Assembly: GCA_016935365.1 (NCBI GenBank) | Contig: JAFGRB010000222.1 | Location: forward strand, 1-46,961 | Direction of reading: 5' to 3' | Length of the DNA stretch: 46,961 bases | Source of the DNA: Deltaproteobacteria bacterium | GTDB lineage: Bacteria > Myxococcota > B64-G9 | Program-made: the position numbers and the translations under genes | The notes under the pieces: generated by a model | Told to the model about the DNA's origin: nothing | The model's input: the letters and a program-made list of their open reading frames with translations, nothing else | Database searches by the model: none | Part shown: positions 1 to 8,021 of the stretch, in pieces | How positions within the stretch are numbered: the stretch's first letter is position 1 | How the letters are laid out: each line of letters opens with the position of its first letter

Positions 1-3
1 ACT

Positions 4-37
4 TCCAGCAGCGAGGGGGCTTTGCGAAAGCCCCCTG
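4..37. terminator. Terminator-like GC hairpin, copy 1
   Basis: A perfect 10-bp stem (14-23 with 27-36, loop GCG) of the form AGGGGGCTTT/AAAGCCCCCT. There is no U tract on the + strand, so it may not be a simple intrinsic terminator. Positions 4-37 match 137-170 in 33 of 34 bases, so this is one of two direct copies 133 bp apart. Confidence 0.5.
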
Positions 38-46
38 AGATGGTAT

Positions 47-85
47 TAGGCCTGAAGCAAGCGCAACGCGCTTGTTTCAGGCCTA
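47..85. repeat. Long palindrome of a dispersed hairpin family
   Basis: An 18-bp inverted repeat (47-64 with 68-85, one G-T pair, 3-nt loop) built from CCTGAAGCAAGCGC and GCGCTTGTTTCAGG. It lies between the two GC hairpins at 4-37 and 137-170. The right arm and the CTAG after it closely resemble the palindrome at 11273-11320, so the two look like copies of one REP-like intergenic repeat. No coding capacity is seen. Confidence 0.6.
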
Positions 86-136
86 GAGCCTGATGCAAAA
101 CGCGGTCGCTTCGGGGTGAAGAGGCTGTAATTGAAA

Positions 137-170
137 TCCAGCATCGAGGGGGCTTTGCGAAAGCCCCCTG
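137..170 (-). terminator. Terminator-like GC hairpin, copy 2
   Basis: The second copy of the element at 4-37: a 10-bp stem (147-156 with 160-169) and GCG loop. It lies 12 bp beyond the stop codon of the minus-strand PEGA protein gene, the right place to end its transcription. On the minus strand the stem has no clear T run. Confidence 0.5.
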
Positions 171-181
171 TTAGTTACGCA

Positions 182-1654
182 TCAGCGCTTCCTGAGCTTG
201 ACCTTCAGGGTGAGTTGCTCGCCGGGGACAGGCCTCACTTTGGCCCGCCACTTGCGGCGGCCGGGCTTGCTGATCTCGACGGTCGATGCCTGGGAAGCCT
301 TGAGCTTGACGTCCAGCGGGGTAGTGCCCTTGACGCGGCGTCGGTCCACTGTGACCTTCGCGCCGGCGGGCTCGGTCTCGATGCGCACGCTGACGCGCCC
401 CTTGGGCCGCTTGCCTTTCCGGGCCAGGCGCAGCTTGAGGGTCTTCTTCTCGCCTGCGGCGAGCTTCAGCTTGGCGCTCGCCGGTAGCCGGCCGCGCTTC
501 TCGATCAGGACGAGGTGCTCGACGCCCGCAGCCAGCTTGCGGAAGGTGTACGGCGTGCGCTTCTTCGTCTCCACGCCGTCCAGGTAGATCTGGCCCCGGC
601 TGGGCGAGCTGTGCACCTTGAGAAGCGCCGTCCCCTCGCCCGATGCCCCGTAGCACACGCCCGCGGGCTCGGCAGCCTCCCCCCCCTCGGCGGCCACCTG
701 CGCGCCGTCCGCCTCACCACCGCCCGCGGTCCCGCCGTCAGCCGGGCCGCCGTCGGTCGCAGGCGGGGCGGTGAACCGGGCCACGAAGACCAGCGCCCGA
801 TCCGGGGTGTCGAGATCGAAGTCCTTCTCCCAGGGCGGACTGCCCTCGACCGTCAGGCGCAGGACGTGGTGGCCGAGCTTGACGTCCTCGATCTGGGTGG
901 GCGTGACGCCGGCCTGGCGCACGCCGTCCAGGAAAATGGCCGCGCCGGCCGGATCCGAGCTCAGCTTGACCGTGCCGGTGGGCTCCGCCTTGGGCGGAGG
1001 AGGCGGAGGCTCGCCGAAGAGCGCATCTCGATAGAACCACAGCCCGGAGCCAGCCGCGGCCAGCACGAGCACGACCACGAAGGCCCACAGCCCTGCGCGC
1101 GAGCGCCTCGGGCTCTCCGGTGCGTCGTGCTCCGGCGGGCTGGCCTCCACCGCCTGCCCCTGATCGAGCGCGACCAGCCCCTCCGGGGGGAGCTTTCCGT
1201 TCTCGTCCAGCAGGTAGACCACCTGGATGATCTCGGCGTAATCGTAGGTCAGCCCCGGCCGGTAGATGCGCTGCTCGGGCACGAACAGCGCCTTGGCACC
1301 CGGCCAGGAGAAGATCTCGTAGAAGCACTCGGAGAGGTGCTCGAGCAGCAGGCGGCGGGCGGTCGGCTCGTCCAGAAGACCCCACTCGACCATGGTCTCG
1401 GCCACGTTCTTGCCGCTGCGCTCGCATTCCTCGTAGACCGCCCTGGCCTCCTCCTCGGTGATGCTCGAGTGCTGGGCCGCGTAGTCGGTGAACGTGCGCT
1501 CGATCGTCGAGACCCGGGCCCAGGCGATCCGGCCGCCGGAGAAGAAGATGCGGCCCGACTTCTCGCCGCAGCGCAGCACCACCTCCCCGTCCTTGTCCCA
1601 GCCGCAGGCCTCCTCGAAGACCACCGATACCGATTTTTCCGGTCCTTCCGTCAA
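182..1654 (-). CDS. DUF4388-like membrane protein with three PEGA domains
   Basis: 490 residues. The N-terminal ~150 residues resemble the DUF4388 (PatA-type) module found in delta-proteobacterial regulatory proteins: SGRIFFSGGRIAWA near 33-46 followed by a helical segment. One membrane helix spans about 187-207. After a Pro-rich linker come three PEGA-type beta repeats (about 227-275, 345-395 and 422-470), each with a D/S-P-x-G-A-x-(I/V)-x-(L/V)-D-like core. PEGA repeats usually lie outside the membrane and are thought to bind surface polymers, so a cytoplasmic sensory N-terminus and periplasmic C-terminus is the likely topology. The start is TTG with GAGGAG (minus strand, 1663-1668) 8 nt upstream. 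It is divergent from the FadL-like gene. Function is unknown; it may serve surface or gliding regulation. Confidence 0.75.
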   Translation of the reverse strand: MTEGPEKSVSVVFEEACGWDKDGEVVLRCGEKSGRIFFSGGRIAWARVSTIERTFTDYAAQHSSITEEEARAVYEECERSGKNVAETMVEWGLLDEPTARRLLLEHLSECFYEIFSWPGAKALFVPEQRIYRPGLTYDYAEIIQVVYLLDENGKLPPEGLVALDQGQAVEASPPEHDAPESPRRSRAGLWAFVVVLVLAAAGSGLWFYRDALFGEPPPPPPKAEPTGTVKLSSDPAGAAIFLDGVRQAGVTPTQIEDVKLGHHVLRLTVEGSPPWEKDFDLDTPDRALVFVARFTAPPATDGGPADGGTAGGGEADGAQVAAEGGEAAEPAGVCYGASGEGTALLKVHSSPSRGQIYLDGVETKKRTPYTFRKLAAGVEHLVLIEKRGRLPASAKLKLAAGEKKTLKLRLARKGKRPKGRVSVRIETEPAGAKVTVDRRRVKGTTPLDVKLKASQASTVEISKPGRRKWRAKVRPVPGEQLTLKVKLRKR

Positions 1655-1704
1655 TGCGCTCGCTCCTCGTGCTCACCGAGCCCGATCCGCATACCGAGAT
1701 GGAA

Positions 1705-1734
1705 AGCATAGGTCGGCCTGTGCTAGATTGTCAA
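1705..1734 (-). promoter_or_regulatory. Sigma-70-type promoter of the PEGA protein gene
   Basis: On the minus strand: TTGACA (1729-1734), 18-nt spacer, TATGCT (1705-1710), about 50 bp before the TTG start at 1654. A weaker + strand pair, TGGAAA (1700-1705) and TAGATT (1724-1729), overlaps it and could serve the divergent FadL-like gene, so the two promoters may compete. Confidence 0.6.
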
Positions 1735-1739
1735 AGCCC

Positions 1740-3149
1740 ATGTGCCGCCGATCGGCAATCCGCCTGCTGCCCGCCTGTGCCGGCATCGCGCTGCTTCTGC
1801 TCGCGCCCGCGAAGTCGCGCGCCGCGGGCTACTACCTGCCGGATCGCGGCGTGCGGGCCATGTCGCGCGGCGGGGCCTTCGTGGCCGGCTGCGACGACGG
1901 CTCGGCTCTGTGGTACAACCCGGCCGCGCTGGCCGGCCAGAAGGGCACCCGCCTGCATCTGGACATGTCGCTGATCTGGTACCAGATGCACTTCGAGCGC
2001 TACCCCGTGCCCGAGCTGGGCACCTTCTACGAGCCGGTGGCCAATGCGGCGCCGCCGCTGCCCGATCCCTCCATCGCCGTCTCGAGCGACCTGGGGCTGG
2101 ACGACTTCGTCTTCGCCCTGGGCGCCTACGGACCGTACACCGGACTGAACCGCTACCCGGAAGGTGGCGCCCAGCGCTACGCGCTTGTCCGGGCCGACAA
2201 CTTGGGTTACTTCCTCGAGGCGGCCGCGGCCTGGCAGCCCGTCGAAGGCATGCGCATCGGTGCCGGCCTGGCGCTCATCAGCTTGATGATCAACAACACC
2301 CAGGCCGCCTCGAGCTTCCCGGGCGTCTTCGGCGGACCGGAGCAGCCCGATCAGGACGGCCTGGTCCAGTACGTGGCCCGGGATGATTTCATCCCCTCGG
2401 CCATCGCCGGCGTGTGGATCGCACCCGGTGCCTGGTGGCCCGCGCTGCGCGGCATCGAGCTCGGCCTGTCGTTCATGAGCGGTTTCTCGATCGACGCCCA
2501 CGGCACGCTGCGAAGCCGTCTGCCGGATCACTACTACTACGACGGCGTCTCTCTGGATCCGGAGCAACCCCCGGTGAGCACCCGCTTCGACTTCCCGTGG
2601 GTCGTGCGGGCGGGGCTGCGCTACCGCGATCCCGGGGATCGCTTCGACGTCGAGCTGGCCTTCGTCTGGGAGGGCTGGTCATGCTTCGACACGATCGAGA
2701 TCGAAACCGATGAGCCGGCATACTACCGCAACGTACCCACCATCGGCGACTACCTGGTCTTGCCCATGATCCTCGGGCGCCACTACGAGGACACCTGGTC
2801 GCTGCGGCTGGGCGGCTCGTACCGGCCACTCGACTGGCTCGTGATCCGCATCGGCACCTACTACGAAAAGGGCGCGGTGCCCGACGCCTACTACACCGTG
2901 GCCAGCCCCGATGCCGACAAGTGGGCCCTGTGCGCTGGCGCGGGCGCGCTGTGGAACGCCTTCGAGCTCGACCTGGGCTACATGCACGTATTCCAGCTCG
3001 ACCGGGACATCCCGGTCGCGGCCAGCCAAGCCGTCCAGGTCAATCCATCCAACCCGGAAGGCACCGTGACCATCGGCGGCGGCCAGTATCGATCGAGCTA
3101 CGACCTGCTCGGATTCAGCGTCCTGGTGCGCTTCGACGCCTGGTTCTGA
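1740..3149 (+). CDS. FadL/OmpP1/TodX-family outer membrane protein
   Basis: 469 residues. A signal peptide (basic start, then a Leu-rich core ending KSRAA) is followed by GYYLPDRGVRAMSRGGAFVAG and, slightly later, the NPAALAG motif, the N-terminal signature of the FadL/OmpP1 family. The rest alternates short beta strands rich in aromatic residues and ends in aromatic ...RFDAWF, as expected for a beta-barrel recognised by BAM. The family transports hydrophobic compounds such as long-chain fatty acids or aromatic hydrocarbons across the outer membrane. The ATG at 1740 was chosen because it begins the signal peptide; upstream in-frame ATGs lie inside the divergent gene. Its 3' end nearly abuts the convergent lipoprotein gene (8 bp). 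Confidence 0.82.
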   Translation: MCRRSAIRLLPACAGIALLLLAPAKSRAAGYYLPDRGVRAMSRGGAFVAGCDDGSALWYNPAALAGQKGTRLHLDMSLIWYQMHFERYPVPELGTFYEPVANAAPPLPDPSIAVSSDLGLDDFVFALGAYGPYTGLNRYPEGGAQRYALVRADNLGYFLEAAAAWQPVEGMRIGAGLALISLMINNTQAASSFPGVFGGPEQPDQDGLVQYVARDDFIPSAIAGVWIAPGAWWPALRGIELGLSFMSGFSIDAHGTLRSRLPDHYYYDGVSLDPEQPPVSTRFDFPWVVRAGLRYRDPGDRFDVELAFVWEGWSCFDTIEIETDEPAYYRNVPTIGDYLVLPMILGRHYEDTWSLRLGGSYRPLDWLVIRIGTYYEKGAVPDAYYTVASPDADKWALCAGAGALWNAFELDLGYMHVFQLDRDIPVAASQAVQVNPSNPEGTVTIGGGQYRSSYDLLGFSVLVRFDAWF

Positions 3150-3157
3150 ACGGCGGC

Positions 3158-6100
3158 TCAACGCCCCGGATGGACGAAGCCCGGCTCGTATCCGTCCCGG
3201 CGCTCGATCATGACGTAGACTCTCTCCAGGCCCCGCGCGTCGTCCAGCATGAAGTCCGCGATCTCGGAGAGGACGCAGGCCGCGTCGTCGGCGTCGCAGA
3301 GGCCTCCAGCGCCCGGCTCGCAGCGGTGTACCTCGGCGAGCACCTCGATGAGGTCGTCGAGCGTCCAGGCGCCTTCGAGCGGCTCTGTCTCGGCGGCCGC
3401 GTTGGTGAGCAGCGTGGCGAGCACGTCGCGCCCGTTGCCGTCCAGCGAGGCCAGATCGAGCACGAGCGCGATCGCCCGGGACAGGAAGCGCAGGTTGGCC
3501 CGAGGCACTCGGGAAGCCGGCACGGACAGGCAGCCCGTCCCGGGCACGAAATCCCAGCCATCCGCCTCCGGATCCAGGTGGCGGGCCAGGCTGTGGCCCA
3601 GCGGTACGGTGATCCGATCCACGAGCGCATACTGCAGGCCCCAGCCCGCCAGCCGGCGGAGCTCCTGCGCCTTTTCGCCCTCGTCGCGGTCCAGCAGATC
3701 CAGACACAGCGCGTCCAGCCTGGCGGGCAGGCCCGGCTCGTCCGCCACGAGCGCCCAGGCCTCGATCAGCCTCGGCAGCACCCGGCCCGAGACGTCGGCC
3801 GCGAGCTCGTCCTCGATCTCGGCCAGGCGCGCGGAGAGCTGCCCGGCCTGGACCTGCACCCGGGCCCGGTCGGCCAGGAAGTCCAGCGCAGCGAGCACCA
3901 GCAGGAACCCGCGCCGGTTGGTAAAGCGCCAGTCCTCACCCGAGCCCTCGACCTGCAGCAGCTGGTCCCAGACCAGGTCACAGGCCCGCTCGAAGGCCTG
4001 CTCGGCCCCGGGCACGGCCTGCACGGCGTCGTCGGCGAAGCGCAGCGCATCGAGCAACAGGTAGAAGCGGCTGATCGGGTAGACCGGCGTCAGGCCGTCG
4101 GCGGCCGCCACGCTGCCGCTGCCGTCGTGGCGGAGCAGAGCCGGATCGGGCTCGAGCAGGAAATGGACGAAACGCGCCAGCTCCTCGTCGACCGCGCCGC
4201 CCTGGGCCGTCCGCAGACCCTGGACGGAGCGCAGCAGATCCACGAGCGCCGTGAGCGCATCCGTGCTGTCGAGGACCTCGAGCAGCATGGGCTCGAGGGG
4301 GCGGATGTGGGCGCAGGCAGGGCTGGCGTGCGGCAGGTTGCAGGAGTAGTGTGGGTGCAGGGCGGCCATGAGCTCGGCCAGCACCTTGGTGCCGCTGCGC
4401 GCGAGCTCGCGATCGCGCTGGGCTATCGCGGCGTAGACCGGCCGCAAGCTGTCCAGCGCCCCCGAGTGCTTGAAGGCCAGCAGCGCCTCGCCGTTGTAGT
4501 TGCGGATCTCGAAGCCCTCGGCGCCCAGCGGATTGCCCAGCACCGAGTGGTCGTGGACCATGAAGCGGCTGACCTCCTCCGCGGGCGGCGTGGAGCTCGT
4601 GAACTCGGTCACGGCGGCCTCGACGTACCAGGCCACCTCGACCAGGCCAGCCTGCTCGTCACCGGCGGCCGAGTCGATGTAGAAGACCAGCATGTCCTCG
4701 ATCGGAAAGGGCTCCCAGCCCAGCACGCTCATGCTGTGGCGCACGCCGTTCGCGTCGTGGATCAAGTGCAGGCCACGCTGGAGGTTGGAGCGGTTGGCAT
4801 ATGTGTTGTCCGGCAAGGAGAAATCGGTCGGCCGCTGGTCCCGCAGGTAGGCCGCCCTGTCGTCCGAGCCGTCATAGTCCTCGTAGTCACAGCCGCAGCC
4901 GCCGGACGTGCAGTCCGCCTGGCCGCAATTGGCCGGCTGCACGTAACGGTAGCGGATCATGTCGGCCAGCCCGGCCTGCAGACCGAGCCAGCGGGAATCG
5001 GCGAAGGAGCGGAAGAAGTCCAGCACGTAGCCGCGTTCTGCAAACTCCTGCAGGTGGGGCACCAAGTCGTCGACGAGCCGGTTGTGATCCTCGAGCGTCT
5101 GGGGGTAGAGATCGGTCACCTCGCCCGCCTTGTCCAGCTCGTGAAGCAGCCGGGCGACAAAGGCCTCGCGCTGCTCCAGCAAGACCACGACCGCGTCGAG
5201 CAACTGGGGCAAGCGATCGTAGTCGGCGATGGCCAGCAGCGCGTGCGCGAGCGCGAAGAGCGCGGCGTCGTCGGTCGCGTAACCCGTATACAGGCCATCC
5301 TCATCGGCCAACGGGGCCAGGGGGCCGAGCAGCGCACGCGCGGCGGTCGGCAGCTCCCACAGGAGGCCGTCGGCCACCAGGGGCTCGAGCTGGTCCAGCA
5401 GCGCGGCGAGCCGGCTGCGCACCAGGTCGCGCTGGAGGTAGACCGTGCGGCCCTCCGGCCCGCAGGGAGACGGCGCATCGATGGGCTCGCCCTGTGCGTC
5501 GACGAAGTCCCCCCGGAGCGGATCGATGTCCGCCAGGCCGTCGCTGTCGAGATCTGCGAACGGCTCCGGGATCTCTCCACTGGAGGGATCCGGCGCCACC
5601 CGCGCCCGGCCGCGCGGATCGAGAAGCGAGATCCACTCGGGCTGCTCGCCCTCCGGGGCCAGGCGGGGATCCTCCTCGAGCAGCCAGTCGGCGAGCAGCG
5701 CGGCGGTGCTCTGCGGATCGGGCAGCTCGATCTGGCTGGCGGCGAGGCTGACGGACAGGTCTCCCAGGACCACGGCGAAGGTATCGTCCTCGCCCGGGTC
5801 CGGCTCCTGCCCCGCGCCCAGGCCGTCGTGGGCCAGAAAGAGCCCGCCGAGCGAGTCGAGCAGCTCGTCCGTGTCCTCGCGCTGCAGGATGCGCTGCAGC
5901 ACGGGCAGCAGGATCGCGTCGTCGCAGTCCGCGTGCGGCCGCCGCATGTACTCCAGGGCCGCGAGCAGCTCGCGGTCTTGCGCCAGCTCAGCTTCCAGCT
6001 TGCAGGCCGCGGGCCGCAGCACAGCCTGCATGCGGCCGGTGTCGTAAAGCGGCAGGCTCTGCTCCAGCCACGCCTGGAGGTCGTCCAGCAGCTCCTCGGG

Positions 6101-6334
6101 CATCAGTCGATCGACCGCGCGTACGAATCGCTCGCGCTCGGCGCCGAAGGCCCGGCCCTTGTCGGGCTGATCGCGGTCCAGGTCCCGAGCGAGAATGAGG
6201 TGAAGCTCCTCTCCGAAACTCCCCCGCGCGGCCGGATGTCTGGTCGTGTCGATCTCGTACCCGCATCCCGCAGCCAGCAGCCAGCCAGCGAGACAGAGCC
6301 CGAGCAGGCTCTCGATGATGGACTTCCTCGCCAT
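3158..6334 (-). CDS. Very large predicted lipoprotein, 1058 aa
   Basis: The start ATG at 6334 opens a lipoprotein signal peptide with lipobox LAAGC (Cys24); an earlier in-frame ATG at 6364 would bury it. The mature protein is long, mostly helical and rich in Leu, Ala, Asp and Glu. It includes an acidic DSDGLADIDP segment resembling calcium-binding repeats and a Cys-rich patch (NCGQADCTSGGCGCDYED). Similar very large lipoproteins occur in delta-proteobacterial genomes, but I recognise no functional domain. A TATGAT hexamer on the minus strand (6344-6349) just upstream could be a -10 box but lacks a good -35. It is divergent from the kinase gene. A continuous opposite-strand frame of similar length is a GC-bias artefact. 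Confidence 0.78.
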   Translation of the reverse strand: MARKSIIESLLGLCLAGWLLAAGCGYEIDTTRHPAARGSFGEELHLILARDLDRDQPDKGRAFGAERERFVRAVDRLMPEELLDDLQAWLEQSLPLYDTGRMQAVLRPAACKLEAELAQDRELLAALEYMRRPHADCDDAILLPVLQRILQREDTDELLDSLGGLFLAHDGLGAGQEPDPGEDDTFAVVLGDLSVSLAASQIELPDPQSTAALLADWLLEEDPRLAPEGEQPEWISLLDPRGRARVAPDPSSGEIPEPFADLDSDGLADIDPLRGDFVDAQGEPIDAPSPCGPEGRTVYLQRDLVRSRLAALLDQLEPLVADGLLWELPTAARALLGPLAPLADEDGLYTGYATDDAALFALAHALLAIADYDRLPQLLDAVVVLLEQREAFVARLLHELDKAGEVTDLYPQTLEDHNRLVDDLVPHLQEFAERGYVLDFFRSFADSRWLGLQAGLADMIRYRYVQPANCGQADCTSGGCGCDYEDYDGSDDRAAYLRDQRPTDFSLPDNTYANRSNLQRGLHLIHDANGVRHSMSVLGWEPFPIEDMLVFYIDSAAGDEQAGLVEVAWYVEAAVTEFTSSTPPAEEVSRFMVHDHSVLGNPLGAEGFEIRNYNGEALLAFKHSGALDSLRPVYAAIAQRDRELARSGTKVLAELMAALHPHYSCNLPHASPACAHIRPLEPMLLEVLDSTDALTALVDLLRSVQGLRTAQGGAVDEELARFVHFLLEPDPALLRHDGSGSVAAADGLTPVYPISRFYLLLDALRFADDAVQAVPGAEQAFERACDLVWDQLLQVEGSGEDWRFTNRRGFLLVLAALDFLADRARVQVQAGQLSARLAEIEDELAADVSGRVLPRLIEAWALVADEPGLPARLDALCLDLLDRDEGEKAQELRRLAGWGLQYALVDRITVPLGHSLARHLDPEADGWDFVPGTGCLSVPASRVPRANLRFLSRAIALVLDLASLDGNGRDVLATLLTNAAAETEPLEGAWTLDDLIEVLAEVHRCEPGAGGLCDADDAACVLSEIADFMLDDARGLERVYVMIERRDGYEPGFVHPGR

Positions 6335-6399
6335 GAGGTAACCATCATACCTTAATTCCGGCATCCAGGACGAGCTGCGCGTGCTCGCAGACCAGAAAG

Positions 6400-6428
6400 T
6401 TGATTGCCCTGCGGGGAGATGCTAGCGT
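6400..6428 (+). promoter_or_regulatory. Promoter for the Ser/Thr kinase gene
   Basis: TTGATT (6400-6405), 17-nt spacer, TAGCGT (6423-6428), ending 29 bp before the GTG start at 6458. A GGGGAGG ribosome-binding site follows at 6447-6453. Confidence 0.5.
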
Positions 6429-6457
6429 AGCCTCTTGGAGCGCTGCGGGGAGGTCGC

Positions 6458-8002
6458 GTGGAATCTGGCGATCGCTTCGGCGACTACGTCATCATCAAGC
6501 GGCTGGCGGCCGGCGGCATGGCGGTCGTCTACCTGGCTCGCAAGGCGGGAGTCGGTGGCTTCACCAAGCCGGTGGCCATGAAGGTCATCCTGCCCCAGTT
6601 CGCTTCCAACCGCGACTTCATCGAAATGTTCCTCAACGAGGCCCGGCTGGTGGTCTGCCTCAACCACTCCAACATCGCCCAGATCCTGGACCTCGGCGAG
6701 GTGAACGGCCAGTACTTCATCTCCATGGAGTTCGCCCACGGGGCGGACCTGCAGCAGATCTCCCGCAAGACGCGCAAGAGCGGCAAGCTGCTGCCCTTGC
6801 CCTACGCGGCCAAGATCGTCAGCCAGGCAGCCGAGGGCCTCTACTACGCCCACACCAAGGTGGATGACAACGGCCATCCCCTGGGCATCGTCCACCGCGA
6901 CATCAGCCCCCACAACATCCTGCTGACCTTCGACGGCATGGCCAAGGTGATCGACTTCGGCATCGCCAAGGCCAAGGTCACCCACAAGGAAGAAGAAGAG
7001 GGCGTGCTCAAGGGCAAGTTCTCCTACATGTCGCCGGAGCAGATCCGCGGCATGCCCATCGATCCCCGCTCCGACATCTTCGCCCTGGGCATCGTCCTGT
7101 GGGAGGTCTGCACCGGCGCGAGCCTCTACCGGGAAAAGTCCGAGCTCCTGACCATGGAGGCCATCCTGCGCAAACCGGTGCCCAAGCCGCGCGAGCTGCG
7201 CGGCGACATGCCGCCGGATCTGGAAGCCATCATCCTCAAGGCGCTCGCCAAGCGAGCTGCGGATCGCTTCCAGAGCGCCCACGAGATGGCCCAGGCGCTC
7301 GAGGGCTACCTGAACCGCAGCGGCTGGAACGTCGGCACCCCACACCTGGCCGAGTTCATGCGCAAGCTCTTCCCGGACGAGTACAACGAGATCCGCGAGA
7401 CGCTCGAGGCAGAGCGGCGCAAGGCCGAGGACGAGGACAAGCCTGACAAGGAGGACTTCGTCGCCTGGGTGCCCTACGAGGACAGCGAGCCGGTCGAGGT
7501 GAAAAGCCCAGTTCGCCCCGCCTACCCGACGCGCACCCCACCTCCGCACCCGGTGGCCTCGCCCAATTCGCGGCCCATGCCCCATCCGGTCCCGGGTCCG
7601 GTTCACAGCACGCCGGTCACCCGCCCGCAACCCGTCGCGCCCAGCGGCTCAAACTGGGTCGGGATTGCCATCATCGTCCTGCTCGCGCTGCTTGTCGTCG
7701 TCGGCTGCTTCATCGCCTACTCCCTCTTGATGCAGGATCCCGAGCCCCGGCCGGGGCCCGCTCCCGCGCCCGATGCCGTCACCCGCGGCACGCTGCACGT
7801 CGAGTCGGATCCGCCCGGCGCGCTGGTTTTCGTCAACGGAAAGGAGCGCGGCCGCACCCCGGCCACGGTCGACGACCTGCCCCTCGGCGAGGAGCTCACG
7901 GTGCGCCTGGAAAAGAGCGGCTATGAGCGCACCATCATCCCTGTCCAGCTCTCCGCCCAGCACCACACGGCCCCGATCAAGTCCACGCTGCGCAAGCTGT
8001 AG
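6458..8002 (+). CDS. Membrane-anchored Ser/Thr protein kinase with C-terminal PEGA domain
   Basis: 514 residues, GTG start with GGGGAGG about 4 nt upstream. The N-terminal ~280 residues form a Hanks-type kinase: Gly-rich loop LAAGGMAVVYLA (16-27), Lys42 in VAMKV, catalytic HRDISPHN (146-153), DFG at 166-168, and SPEQIRG in the activation segment, so all key residues are present. A Pro-rich linker leads to one membrane helix (about 400-420), and the C-terminal ~70 residues form a PEGA domain (SDPPGALVFVNGKERGRTP). The layout is cytoplasmic kinase and extracytoplasmic PEGA sensor, typical of myxobacterial Pkn proteins. The partner is unknown; the nearby PEGA protein (182-1654) may share a ligand or pathway. 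Confidence 0.9.
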   Translation: MESGDRFGDYVIIKRLAAGGMAVVYLARKAGVGGFTKPVAMKVILPQFASNRDFIEMFLNEARLVVCLNHSNIAQILDLGEVNGQYFISMEFAHGADLQQISRKTRKSGKLLPLPYAAKIVSQAAEGLYYAHTKVDDNGHPLGIVHRDISPHNILLTFDGMAKVIDFGIAKAKVTHKEEEEGVLKGKFSYMSPEQIRGMPIDPRSDIFALGIVLWEVCTGASLYREKSELLTMEAILRKPVPKPRELRGDMPPDLEAIILKALAKRAADRFQSAHEMAQALEGYLNRSGWNVGTPHLAEFMRKLFPDEYNEIRETLEAERRKAEDEDKPDKEDFVAWVPYEDSEPVEVKSPVRPAYPTRTPPPHPVASPNSRPMPHPVPGPVHSTPVTRPQPVAPSGSNWVGIAIIVLLALLVVVGCFIAYSLLMQDPEPRPGPAPAPDAVTRGTLHVESDPPGALVFVNGKERGRTPATVDDLPLGEELTVRLEKSGYERTIIPVQLSAQHHTAPIKSTLRKL

Positions 8003-8021
8003 CCAGCTCGCCCCGGCCCGC

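Noticed and set aside
2921-6355. A 1144-residue open frame on the + strand opposite the giant lipoprotein
   Set aside because: It mirrors the codon bias of the minus-strand gene, lacks a signal peptide or domain, and the opposite strand has a clean lipobox and start.
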